DNA of 64,000 nt, from the NCBI RefSeq assembly GCF_036588685.1, contig NC_086381.1:46499431-46563430 (forward strand). The letters are read 5' to 3'. How positions within the stretch are numbered: the first letter of the stretch is position 1; every line of letters starts with the position of its first letter. The notes beneath the pieces are model-generated. The model was given only the letters and a program-made list of their open reading frames with translations. It had not been told where the DNA came from and ran no database searches. A program made the translations under genes and the position numbers. Source of the stretch: Mytilus trossulus (lineage: Eukaryota; Mollusca; Bivalvia; Mytilida; Mytilidae). Positions 54,188 through 64,000 of this stretch are shown here, piece by piece.

Positions 54188-57100
54188 CTGAAAAATAAAT
54201 AAAGAACAATTTATAATCAGTAAATAAACAAACTACAGGCTGCATAAATTCATAGGAATTCATAATTTAACAAGTTTGGATATGTAAAATCTATCACTCT
54301 CAATGTTTTACTTTGATACGTCTGTACTAAAATCTTTTATACAAATAATACGACATGGAAAGCATTTTCTAAACTCTATACTTAGAATACTTTTATGTTA
54401 TATTTCTAAAGCTGAAATAAAACACAAGAATATAAGGACAGCTCAAATTGAATAAACAGCTGCACCATGAGCGCATGATACGCCTGTCACATTTTCAAAG
54501 AATAAAGTTCTATTAATTCTCTATGTCATATAAAAAATATATGAAAATCAAAAGCGAGCTTACATCATAAACAAACAATTCACCAAAGTTTCTCTAATTT
54601 GACATTAAAATTAAAAAGATCATACAATTCTTTTCTTAATCTTACCACTTACAAACATGATTACTGGATTTGTTTACAGGTAACAGACAATGATAATTAA
54701 CAATTTCTGAAAAGCTCTATTTTTTAGTAGTTAATTATAACTAGCCTTCATGTTTAAAGCATTGAGAAAAAAGCCATGTGATTGATAGTGTGAACTTACA
54801 AATTGGAATTTGCCGTCTGCTGGGGCTCCAACATCAGCCTTCTTATCATCACCACCACCTGTAATTAAAAATCATTAAATTTTGATAAAGTAGGGAGATA
54901 TTTATTAAAAGACGTCTAATACACAATTTGAAAAATCTTTGTATGTAAACTCAATTATAAATTAACTCTTTTACCATGTTTACTTCCAATATTAAGAATT
55001 CAAATCTTACAACATATCTTAGAGCAAAGAAAATGTATGAATTGAGTAGTAAAATAAATTTTTAATTCATTGTATGGAAACTTAGCTTATTCTAAGGGCT
55101 ATTCCAGAAAAAAATGTATGGGGGGGGGGGTTGGGGTTGGGGTTGGAAGGCATGTTGTATTAATAATACATGGGTGATGGGTATTAGAGGACTTTTCACA
55201 CTATAATGCACTATAATTCTCAATTACAATTGTCTGGGTGGCGGGTGCTGACAAAAACTGCCTTCCAACCCCCCATACAATTTTTTCTGGAATAGCCCTA
55301 ACAGATTTCTCTTTCTCTTCCAATCTTAATAAACTAAATTTTATTTCAAACAAGTATTATACATGTTATAGCAAATTAAATCATTAAGTACCAATCAAAA
55401 GGACGAATATTAGAACATGTAACCTGTTCTAGTTGATGGTACGTACATAAATTAAATTTCTATTCAACTCAGCAAATCTTCAGTACGATTTCTATTTAAA
55501 TTCAAAATAGAACAATCTTTTAACTACTACTAGAACACACCCGTGACTGAATTAAAGTATGCGCAAGCCTTACTTTAGTATTAGTATTGTCATCTGATAA
55601 AAGCATGCTGATTATAAGATACACAGTTTTCTCTGCTTTCAAATCTTTCTGTTTGAACCCGTTGAACTGGAACTTATCAATTATTGGTCATGATAAATAC
55701 TAATTATTTGGAAAACAAAAGGTCCTGGAATGGAGTATTTTTTAATCAACAGCATTGTCCTATATTAGTTATAAATAAAGTTAAATAAAGTTGAATTCTT
55801 TGATTCTCTGTTTTACGTCACTCGTGCCCGCTAACAAATTGAAAACTGTACCTATACGCCTTATTTTTAGTCCAGATTTTTAGTATTCGTATCATTATCT
55901 TAGAAAGTCTTACTGATTAAAATACTACAACAGGTAACAATTTGACAATTTAGTAGTGTCAACCCCAGTGATATTGTTTGCCTTTAATTAGTGGAGAATA
56001 AAGGCTTTTTCCCCTGGAGAAGAATCCCAATTTGAAAAAAAAATGGCTTAAAATTATTCCCCAAAAGACAATTTTTTTCCCAAACAGTGCTGTCTCAGTA
56101 GAAATTTTGCATGAATAAAAACTGAAAAACACTCATTTAAACATTTTCACGCCTAAAATGACTATATTTGCAGATTTGAGGGTCTATTTATCTATCATCA
56201 CTGACAAAAATAAGGTCTTATTTTAAAGCAGGGTTAGACTCTTGAAAATGGCTCTGTAAATTGAAGTTTCAGTCAAATTCATGGTTAATTTTAAATTTCC
56301 CAATTTGATGAAAATGACACATATTTTCCCAATAAAAAAGGGTAGAGGTAGTTTTGAAAAAAGCCAACAATATCACTGAACCCTGTGATTATGACCCGTG
56401 TAAATAGCATATTAATTCTGTATACACTGTTTAGTGGTGCCCCTGTCAGATGCGGAACGTACAGATAAGGTAATAAGTAACAGGTGATTATACTATTGGT
56501 ATCAGTATCAGACTCTACCCGGAACTTCTTCATTATTGGCAATATTAATTACGTGGAAAACAAAAGGGCCTGGAGTGGTGTAATTTTTAATCTACACCTT
56601 TGTACTATATAAGTTGTATATAAAGTTGAATTCTTTGATTCATCGTTTTCACGTGATGACAGCTGACAAATTGGACCTCGTAATTTTAGTATTATAAATT
56701 GTATTTCAATAAATTCTGAAATTTATTTATATATCACCATGATCATGATGATTAAAATATTTCTGTTAACATGCAAACCATGGAAAATCAAAATACAAAC
56801 ATACCAATTTCAAGTAAAAGAAATATATTGGGATCGATATATTCAACTTTATTAATATTTCAATGGGTAACAATTGAGTATTTCAAAGATGATTAAAATC
56901 AAAGTAAAACCTAACCCCTTATATTTTTTCAACAATTCCTGAAATGAAATATAATTACTTTTTAATTTCTTAAGATAAAAGAGACTCCTATCTTGAAAAC
57001 AAATTAAGTTTCTTCCCCCTTTCACCATCTCATCAGTACCAAAGAAGCCATCTGCGATGATCAAAAAAATACTACTGGCCCATGTCAACATTACAAATCT

Positions 57101-58399
57101 ACTGACATTGTGAGAGTTTTGAATTTTAAGCTCTTGGCAAGGAACCAGTCATTACAGGGACAGATTCTAACACAAGTGTTGGAGGAAATAAGCCTACCCC
57201 CATAAAATAGCTACATTGAAAACAATAAATATCAAAGTGCGACCCAACAAAATTGAAATCTGCAAATTAACCCTGCAATGATAAAACTATTAATATACTT
57301 TGATAAACAAATCAAACTCCACCTAAGGAACGGATCAGAATATTACTTTTACCAGATTTATCCAAGGTGAAAAATATCTGTACACCTGTATAAAGAATTC
57401 AATGCTTTTTAAGGTGTATTAGATAAAAAAAACTCAGGTAAATGACAAATCCAAATTTCCATTTAATAAAATGTGAGATGTATTTTTGTGAATACCAATA
57501 ATTTGCTAATATGAAAAGGTTTTGTTGAAAGATACTTTTATCATCACTAGGGAACAAAACTTTAATGGAAATGTCATAACAAACCACAATGTCTCTCTCT
57601 GTCTAACCGAAAAAATGTCAGACAAAAAAATATTCGTACAGACAAAAGTTTCAAGATTTTTTAGTTGAATATGTACATGATATAGAAGAAAAGTTAAAAT
57701 TTCTGTTTTGGTCAGACAGATAAATCCTAATCATTTTGGCACAGACTGAAACAATATCAAAGGTGACTTGTATTTAGTGATGTATAGGCCAGAAGGATAT
57801 CCCAATATCACAGTGATGTCTAGGGCAGAAGGATATCCCAATATCACAGTGATGTCTAGGGCAGAAGGATATCCCAATATCACAGTGATGTCTAGGGCAG
57901 AAGGATATCCCAATATCACAGTGATGTCTAGGGCAGAATGATATCCCAATATCACAGTGATGTCTAGGGCAGAATGATATCCCAATATCACAGTGATGTC
58001 TAGGGCAGAAGGATATCCCAATATCACAGTGATGTCTAGGGCAGAAGGATATCCCAATATCAGTGATGTCTAGGGCAGATTGATATCCCAATATCACAGT
58101 GATGTCTAGGGCAGAAGGATATCCCAATATCACAGTGATGTCTAGGGCAGAAGGATATCCCAATATCACAGTGATGTCTAGGGCAGAAGGATATCCCAAT
58201 ATCACAGTGATGTCTAGGGCAGAAGGATATCTCAATATCACAGTGATGTCTAGGGCAGAAGGATATCCCAATATGACAGTGATGTCTAGGCCAGAAGGAT
58301 ATCCCAATATCACATGAACAATGCACTAACCTGGAGCTGCTCTTCTGTATTCAGCACGGTCAGCACCACCACCTGGAGCTCTAGAAGGTCCATCTGGTC
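54143..58399 (-). CDS. RPS10: Ribosomal protein eS10 (RPS10), last three exons; 5' part outside
   Basis: eS10 is a component of the small cytosolic ribosomal subunit. The three exons join in phase and encode the C-terminal tail: PDGPSRAPGGGADRAEYRRA, APGGGDDKKADVGAPADG, then KFQFRGGFGRGKPSQAPQ and stop. Human eS10 ends in a very similar EADRDTYRR ... FQFRGGFGRGRGQPPQ, which makes the call firm. The globular winged-helix domain (about 100 residues) is encoded upstream. I found no matching exon up to 64000, so the 5' exons probably lie beyond the window. Confidence 0.95.
54800..54858 (-). CDS. RPS10: RPS10 penultimate exon
   Basis: Acceptor TTTAATTACAG|GTGGTG, donor CAATTT|GTAAGT. Encodes GGGDDKKADVGAPADGKFQF (first Gly shared with the previous exon). 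Confidence 0.95.
55094..55302. mobile_element. MITE with TTAGGGCTATTCCAGAAAAA ends, RPS10 intron
   Basis: The left end TAAGGGCTATTCCAGAAAAA continues to ATGTATGGGGGG. The inverted right end is TTAGGGCTATTCCAGAAAAA and continues to TTGTATGGGGGG. TTGGAAGGCA also pairs. The TIRs are about 45 bp in a 209-bp element. Confidence 0.9.
55660..56700 (+). repeat. Local direct duplication (~170 bp) flanking an insertion
   Basis: The stretches at about 55680-55850 and 56530-56680 share GGAAAACAAAAGG(T/G)CCTGGA, TTTTTAATC and AAAGTTGAATTCTTTGATTC. They continue to GTTTT(C)ACGT and CTAACAAATTG or CTGACAAATTG. The MITE at 55963-56385 lies between them. Confidence 0.75.
55963..56385. mobile_element. MITE-like element with CAGTGATATTGTT ends, RPS10 intron
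   Basis: CCCCAGTGATATTGTTTGCC at the left and, inverted, GGTTCAGTGATATTGTTGGC at the right. Both are followed by T-rich sequence. The interior is A/T-rich with no frame of note. Confidence 0.7.
57779..58314 (+). repeat. 36-bp minisatellite, about 15 copies, RPS10 intron
   Basis: The unit GTGATGTCTAGGGCAGAAGG plus ATATCCCAATATCACA repeats with very few changes; one copy (about 58050) lacks CAC. Because 36 is a multiple of three, long repetitive open frames appear on both strands (for example GYPSALDITVIL on the minus strand). They are not genes: the array lies in an intron. Confidence 0.97.
58331..58399 (-). CDS. RPS10: RPS10 third exon from the end
   Basis: Acceptor TTTTTGTTCAG|GACCAG, donor CTCCAG|GTTAGT. 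Encodes PDGPSRAPGGGADRAEYRRA then AP. It needs one base from the previous exon. The 36-bp minisatellite begins 17 bases after its donor. Confidence 0.95.
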
Positions 58400-59054
58400 C
58401 TGAACAAAAATAATATCATACAGTATTAAAAATGAGCAAGTAATACATGTTGCAAGAAAATCAAGTTATTCAGAAGTCATATAATAGTACGTTTTGACCT
58501 GTGTGTGCCAAATAATAGCAACAATAGTATACTGTTGTTCCAAACTCATAAATCAATTGAGGGAAAAAACAAATTTGGGTTGCAAACTAAAACTGAGGGA
58601 AATGCATCAAATATAAGAGGAGAACAATGACAACAGAAATACATTAAAATGTAACACACACAGAAACGAACTACATGTATAATATAACAATGGCCATTTT
58701 CCTGACTTGGTACAGGACATTTTCCCCAAAACATTTAAAGCTACATTTCAACATTTTTCCTTCATAAATGTGAGTAAACAAAATTTAATTAGCCTGGATC
58801 GATTATTTCTAGACTCTGGCATAGGGACCAGGGTTAGTGACTAAAGGCTCAGACTAATTTTGATATATATACAAAACTAAATATGATGAAAATGTGATTA
58901 ATAATTGAATAGAATTTGAGTCAATTCCTGTCTCTAATAACATCACAGGTTCTGGTCAAAATAAATAAGTAGACTGCATCCTATTCAGGCCATAAAAAAG
59001 AATAGGTTTGTTTGCCCAAACCCTACCTACCCAGAACCAGATGCTTCGCAGGGC

Positions 59055-60996
59055 GTAGCTTTATACGACCGCAGAGGTTGAACCCTGAACAGTTGGGGCA
59101 AGTATGGACACAACATTCAAGCTGGATTCAGCTCTAAATTTGGATTGTGATTAAATAGTTGACACAGCATAGGTTTCTGACACAGAATGAATGTGTTCTA
59201 ATGAACTTAAAATGTTTGTTTTCTCTTCTAGAGCAATTCACTATGCTGTTCAATATTAATCCTCTCAAAATAATGTTTGAAGAAATTTTCTTTTTATTTA
59301 TGAAATTTCAAATGAGAAAAATTGAACCCAATTTTTTAATCACATCCCCCTTTCCCTTATTCCAAAACTAATCTCAATTAAAATATTCTAATGGAGTTTG
59401 CAACAATAACTACTCATTTAAATACATCATAAAATAAACTGTAAATAAAATGTAAAAAAACTGCTTGTTATCACTGAATGGTAAAGATTATTTAAATTTA
59501 TCAGTTGGTAGTAAAAAGTGAATATACATTGTATATTGTATATTACAAAGATTTAAGTTGATTCTGGACAAAGAAAGATAACTCCAATTAAAAAAAATTC
59601 TTGCAATAAGATATTTCTTGCTTACTATTTTGGACAAAGAAAGATAACTCTAATTAAAAAAAAAATTGCTATTTCACAATATTGTGAAATTAGATATTTC
59701 TTGCCATTGCACAATACTGTGCAATTGAAAAGACTTGCTATTCCACAATACTTAATATAATAATTTTAGATCCTGATTTGGACCAACTTGAAAACTGGGC
59801 CCATAATTAAAAATCTAAGTACATGTTTATATTCAGCATATCAAAGAGGCCCAAGAATTTAATTTTTGTTAAAATCAAACTTAGTTTAATTTTGGACTCT
59901 TTGGACCTTAATGTAGGCCAATTTGAAAACGGGACCAAAAATGAAGAATCTACATACACAGTTAGATTTGGCATATCAAAGAACCCCATTTATTCAATTT
60001 TTGATGAAATCAAAAAAGTTTAATTTTGGACCCCGATTTTGGCCAACTTGAAAACTGGGCCAATAATAAAAAATCTAAGTTCATTTTTAGATTCAGCATA
60101 TCAAAGAACCCAAAGGATTCAATTTTTGTTAAAATCAAACTAAGTTTAATTTTGGACCCTTTGGACCTTAATGTAGACCAATTTGAAAACGGGACCAAAA
60201 GTTAAGAATCTACATACACAGTTAGATTCGGCATATCAAAGAACCCCAATTATTCAATTTTGATGAAATCAAACAAAGTTTAATTTTGGACCCTTTGGGC
60301 CCCTTTTTCCTAAACTGTTGGGACCAAAACTCCCAAAATCAATACCAACTTTCCTTTTATGGTCATTATCCTTGTGTTTAAATTTCATAGATTTCTATTT
60401 ACTTATACTAACGTTATGGTGCGAAAACCATGAAAAATGCTTATTTGGGTCCCTTTTTGGCCCCTAATTCCTAAACTGTTGGGACCTAAACTCCCAAAAT
60501 CAATACCAATCTTCCTTTTGTGGTCATAAATATTATGTTTAAATTTCATTGATTTCTATTTACTTAAACTAAAGTTATTGTGCGAAAACCCAGAATAATG
60601 CTTATTTGGGCCCTTTTTTGGCCCCCAATTCCTAAATTGTTAAAACCAAAACTCCCAAAATCAATCCCAACCTTTCTTTTGTTGTCATCAACCTTGTGTC
60701 AAAATTTCATAGATTTCTATTAACTTAAACTAAAGTTATAGTGCGAAAACCAAGAAAATGCTTATTTGGGCCCTTTTTGGCCCCTAATTCCTAAAATGTT
60801 GAGACCAAAACTACCAAAATCAATACCAACCTTCCTTTTATGGTCATAAACCTTGTGTTAAAATTTCATAGATTTCTATTTACTATTACTAAAGTTAGAG
60901 TGCGAAAACTAAAAGTATTCGGACGACGACGACGCCAACGTGATAGCAATATACGACGAAAATTTTTTCAAAATTTGCGGTCGTATAAAAAGCTGC
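59055..60996 (+). mobile_element. Non-autonomous element, TTTATACGACCGC ends, with internal subrepeats
   Basis: The ends AGCTTTATACGACCGCAGA and GCGGTCGTATAAAAAGC are inverted repeats. Inside: two palindromes near 59670-59735 (ATTTCACAATATTGTGAAAT, ATTGCACAATACTGTGCAAT); two to three units of ~245 bp at 59760-60290 (TTTTGGACCCTTTGGACCTT); and four units of ~155 bp at 60295-60910 (CCTAAACTGTTGGGACC, AAATTTCATAGATTTCTATT). Near the end is GGACGACGACGACGCCAACG. No enzyme is encoded. Confidence 0.85.
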
Positions 60997-60999
60997 CTA

Positions 61000-62900
61000 C
61001 TTCTTTTATTGTCTTGATTTGAAGAAGTGTTTTTTTAATCAGATAGGCATGAAGACTAATAAACATCCTATACGTAAATTTCAAAAAAAAATTGCCTACC
61101 TCAAATGTACCTACCCCTCAACCAGTGTTCTCCCCAGGATTTTTGGATAGCGCTGTGGTAAGCGCGTAATTTTCGACAATTCTCAGCAACTTTATCGCTG
61201 CGCGCGGTTTGTTTGTAATTGATTTGTTATGTGTTTTTATTATATCATGCCTTGATGTTACCTCTTGTTATGATGTCCTTGTCATGCTCATGGAAGTTAC
61301 ATGTACCCCTTAAGGTGGCTCACCCCAATAGTGACCCCCGGTAGATTTTTTTTATTTTCACTTATTCTGTAGATTTTTTTATGCTGAATCCAAAAATGCA
61401 AAGAAAAAAGGGGGTCACCAGGCTCGTTTTCCCCTCAAATTGAAGCGAAATGTGCGATTTTGACCCTTTTTCCAAACATGTCCACCCTTACAACAATAAC
61501 GGTTACATCAAATTTAAAGAGTTTTAAAACCAAGTCAGTATAATTTTTATATGAAAAAATATTAGAATTTGAAATGTTAACCTTTCCCGTTGTTGTTTTT
61601 TACTTAAAAATCCTTTTATTTTCAGATTTATGTCTAAATTTTGCATTTTCTAATGTCAGTTTAAGGCAAAAAATATTGATTGAATCGATTTTTCGGAAAA
61701 TTTTCCCGGTAGATTTTTTTAAAAAACAGATATGTCAAAGCTATGAACTTTTCGAGCATTTTAAGGTAAAATAAAATGGGGGTCACCAGGCTTTTTAAAA
61801 AGTTACGAGCTTTTGTTTAACCCCTCTACCCCATAAGGTCTGATTTCAATGCAGTCCATTATTTACTTAATTGTGAATTCTTTATTGGTGGCTTAAATAA
61901 AATAATGTTTGAAATTATATTAATAAACGATGGCTGAAAATAAATGTGGTTATCGTATGACTGTTTGTTATCAAGAAGCGAAACTTTGATTATTTAGGTG
62001 AAATACGGTAATTTTGTCTGGCGCGAGTTGCTTCCCTCTAATTTGGCGCCATTATCGGACCAGAGGAATTTCAAGGTCGCCATTGTCGATCAGCATACTA
62101 CATTGATGAATACTACCATTTACATACATAACAGACATTGTGGTGAATATACAACGATGAAGGTAGAGTTATTACATAAGAAAACATATATTTCGATATT
62201 TTAGGCAGCCAAATGTTACCAGTATCACGAAAAATACAAACTTGGGGGCTGTCTCAAAATACTCGCTACTGTTGAAAAGCACTGCGACTGAGACTTGTAC
62301 GAGCACAATTTCTGTTCCATGTTTAATCGTTATAGCTGGTATCTTATTTATGTGTTTATCTTAGTATTTTCACCCTTTACTGGCAAGTTGTAAACATGTC
62401 TGGCCCGTTTTGAGAGATATCCGTGTGCAAATGGACGAAGAGGAGGGGATGACATCTACCTACTATGAACCACCACAACTGTCATTGTTACGCTACTGTT
62501 AATGTCAATGAATTAGTCTTTTTAATCATCATTTGGTAAATCTAATTTCGTAGCCAAGTTACATAGAGTTAGGGTCATATGTATGTGGGGTACCCCATAA
62601 CTTCCCTAGGGCATGTACGGTTTCTACTCCCTTGTCCCAACTATATTTCCCTTCCCTTTTACCCTAAAACTCTCTCCTCTTACTTCAATACTTCCATCTC
62701 CTTGTTCAAAGACAAAATAAAAATGACAACATGTATTTCCAAGATAACCCTTTTCTCTGATCCCTCATTCCCCTGTCTCCTTACCACCCCCTCAAATAAT
62801 AATCAATTAAGGTTATCAAGGGGTTTGATTGACTTGTTTGTTTTTTTTGAGAATATTACATAATTGGCCTAATTTGTAAATGATAACCCTTACAGTAGGA
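61000..62900. other. Repeat-rich flank without a gene
   Basis: GGGGGTCACCAGGCT occurs near 61410 and again near 61778, bracketing about 365 bases of AT-rich sequence. The start (61130-61210, TAGCGCTGTGGTAAGCGCG) resembles an interspersed repeat. No exon is recognised. Confidence 0.4.
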
Positions 62901-64000
62901 GGCAATACATCTGTACATCTTTTAAACATATATATATTGTATTTAAAACAACATTAAAAAAAATAATTTTGGGTCATTTTGGATTGATTTTAAGCAACCT
63001 GGTACCAATAGAAGCAATATTGTCACAGGTTTGTATATTGTGGTTTTATCTTTTTTAGTCTCATTTTCATTATTTTCTGTTAAGAAATTTGCATTTGCTA
63101 TATATTAATATAATAATTATTGAAAAATATTTTATGCATTCTCAAGACAAAAACACTTAAAACGCACCCATTATCAAATAAACACATATTAATATAGACC
63201 ATTCTACTTCTTTTAAGCTCTCGTAGATATAAATTAAATCCAACCATACATTTTTAAATGCCCTCAAAATATTTTTTTGAAGTAATGTGTTTTTATATAA
63301 AATATTTACATGATATACATGTAGCAAAAAAATGCAGGTGACAACTACTTTTGGCCAGGTACTGTATTTTGAGTTGAAAATAATTGTTGCTTTGTGCATA
63401 GTAATTTTTAATAAATACAAAATTTGTGTATCCTATATTCCAAATAGGGTACAAAAAGCCTCAGCATAATTTATTCATGAGGACTGCATGAGCTGCATTT
63501 TCAAAATTAAGGCAGCTGAACAGCAAGAAGCCTTTATTCAACCTATAGAAACAAAATCACTATTTACACTTGTTGTGCATGTAATTATATTTTGTTTGCT
63601 AGTTATTGATCACAACAAATTCTTCATTATTTTTACACCATAGTGGCAGGGGCATTAAGTTAGATTTTCCTTGCATTGTCAGTCTTATCAAACTTGCATG
63701 TACGTCCGAAATTTTCTGTTCTCTAACTTCAGTTTGTCTCTACAAATGTTATTAAACTAAATAAATTTCACAATTAATGCATATATATTATTCTTGTTAC
63801 CAACAAACACACATGAAGTTTAAATTTTTGGTGGGGTTGCTTTTACTTTTCTAGAGTTATGCCCCTTTCTAAATTTTAAAATAGCTAAATTTTTGTTCCT
63901 TTCTTTAACACAAGTTTGCTTTATTCAAATATTGTGATACTTATATGCAATGCTTACTACAACACAACTCAGATTAAGTAAAAATTTGGGTGGGGTCACT
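62901..64000. other. Gene-free stretch to window end
   Basis: If RPS10 continues rightward this is intron. From about 63640 GTGGCAGGGGCATTAAG and later GTTATGCCCCTTTC resemble satellite-type repeats related to 53500-53900. No eS10 exon was found. Confidence 0.4.

Noticed and set aside
57731..58326. Repetitive frames of up to 179 codons (GYPSALDITVIL units)
   Set aside because: They arise from the 36-bp minisatellite, are open on both strands, and lie inside an RPS10 intron.
58400..64000. Search for upstream RPS10 exons
   Set aside because: No minus-strand segment encoding the eS10 winged-helix region with a donor in the needed phase was seen.

Overview
This is a eukaryotic, AT-rich, intron-rich stretch of animal DNA, most probably from a bivalve mollusc of the mussel (Mytilus) type. 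The basis is three spliced animal genes with canonical GT/AG introns, and many interspersed repeats that I recognise as typical of mussel genomes. The species call is an inference from memory of those repeats; no search was run. Most of the open frames in the window are chance.

Coding content, left to right, all on the minus strand. (1) 3615-3750 is a first coding exon with the motif HSIDSIL, as in the N-terminus of paired-type homeodomain transcription factors. The rest of that gene would lie left of the window. (2) 19116-20462 is an intronless 448-residue TRIM-like protein: B-box, coiled coil, a stub of beta-propeller, then two membrane segments. (3) 32248-49373 is a complete ALG8 (ER dolichyl-P-Glc glucosyltransferase). 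I could splice it into 13 exons and 523 codons with every junction in phase. (4) 54143-58399 holds the last three exons of ribosomal protein eS10 (RPS10); its 5' exons are not visible and probably lie past 64000.

The rest is repeats. The left 18 kb and 20.5-31 kb are intergenic or intronic and carry scattered repeat copies, microsatellites, two satellite-like arrays (28.9-29.8 kb and 30.4-31.2 kb) and an unusual interleaved inverted repeat (5.24-5.93 kb). The ALG8 and RPS10 introns are crowded with MITE-like elements. Three nested insertions can be read directly: a hAT remnant inside a retroelement tail (45.2-47.1 kb), a 1-kb element splitting one arm of a foldback MITE (39.5-40.6 kb), and a GGGGCAT repeat inside a short-period array (25.6-26.2 kb). 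A 36-bp minisatellite starts 17 bases after an RPS10 splice donor.

ALG8 (N-glycan precursor assembly) and RPS10 (translation) are housekeeping genes with no evident functional link to their neighbours. No tRNA, rRNA or CRISPR was found. The strongest leads are the TRIM-like membrane protein, the homeobox-type orphan exon, the A-B-A'-B' inverted repeat, and the CAGTGGCGGAT elements with 5-bp target duplications.
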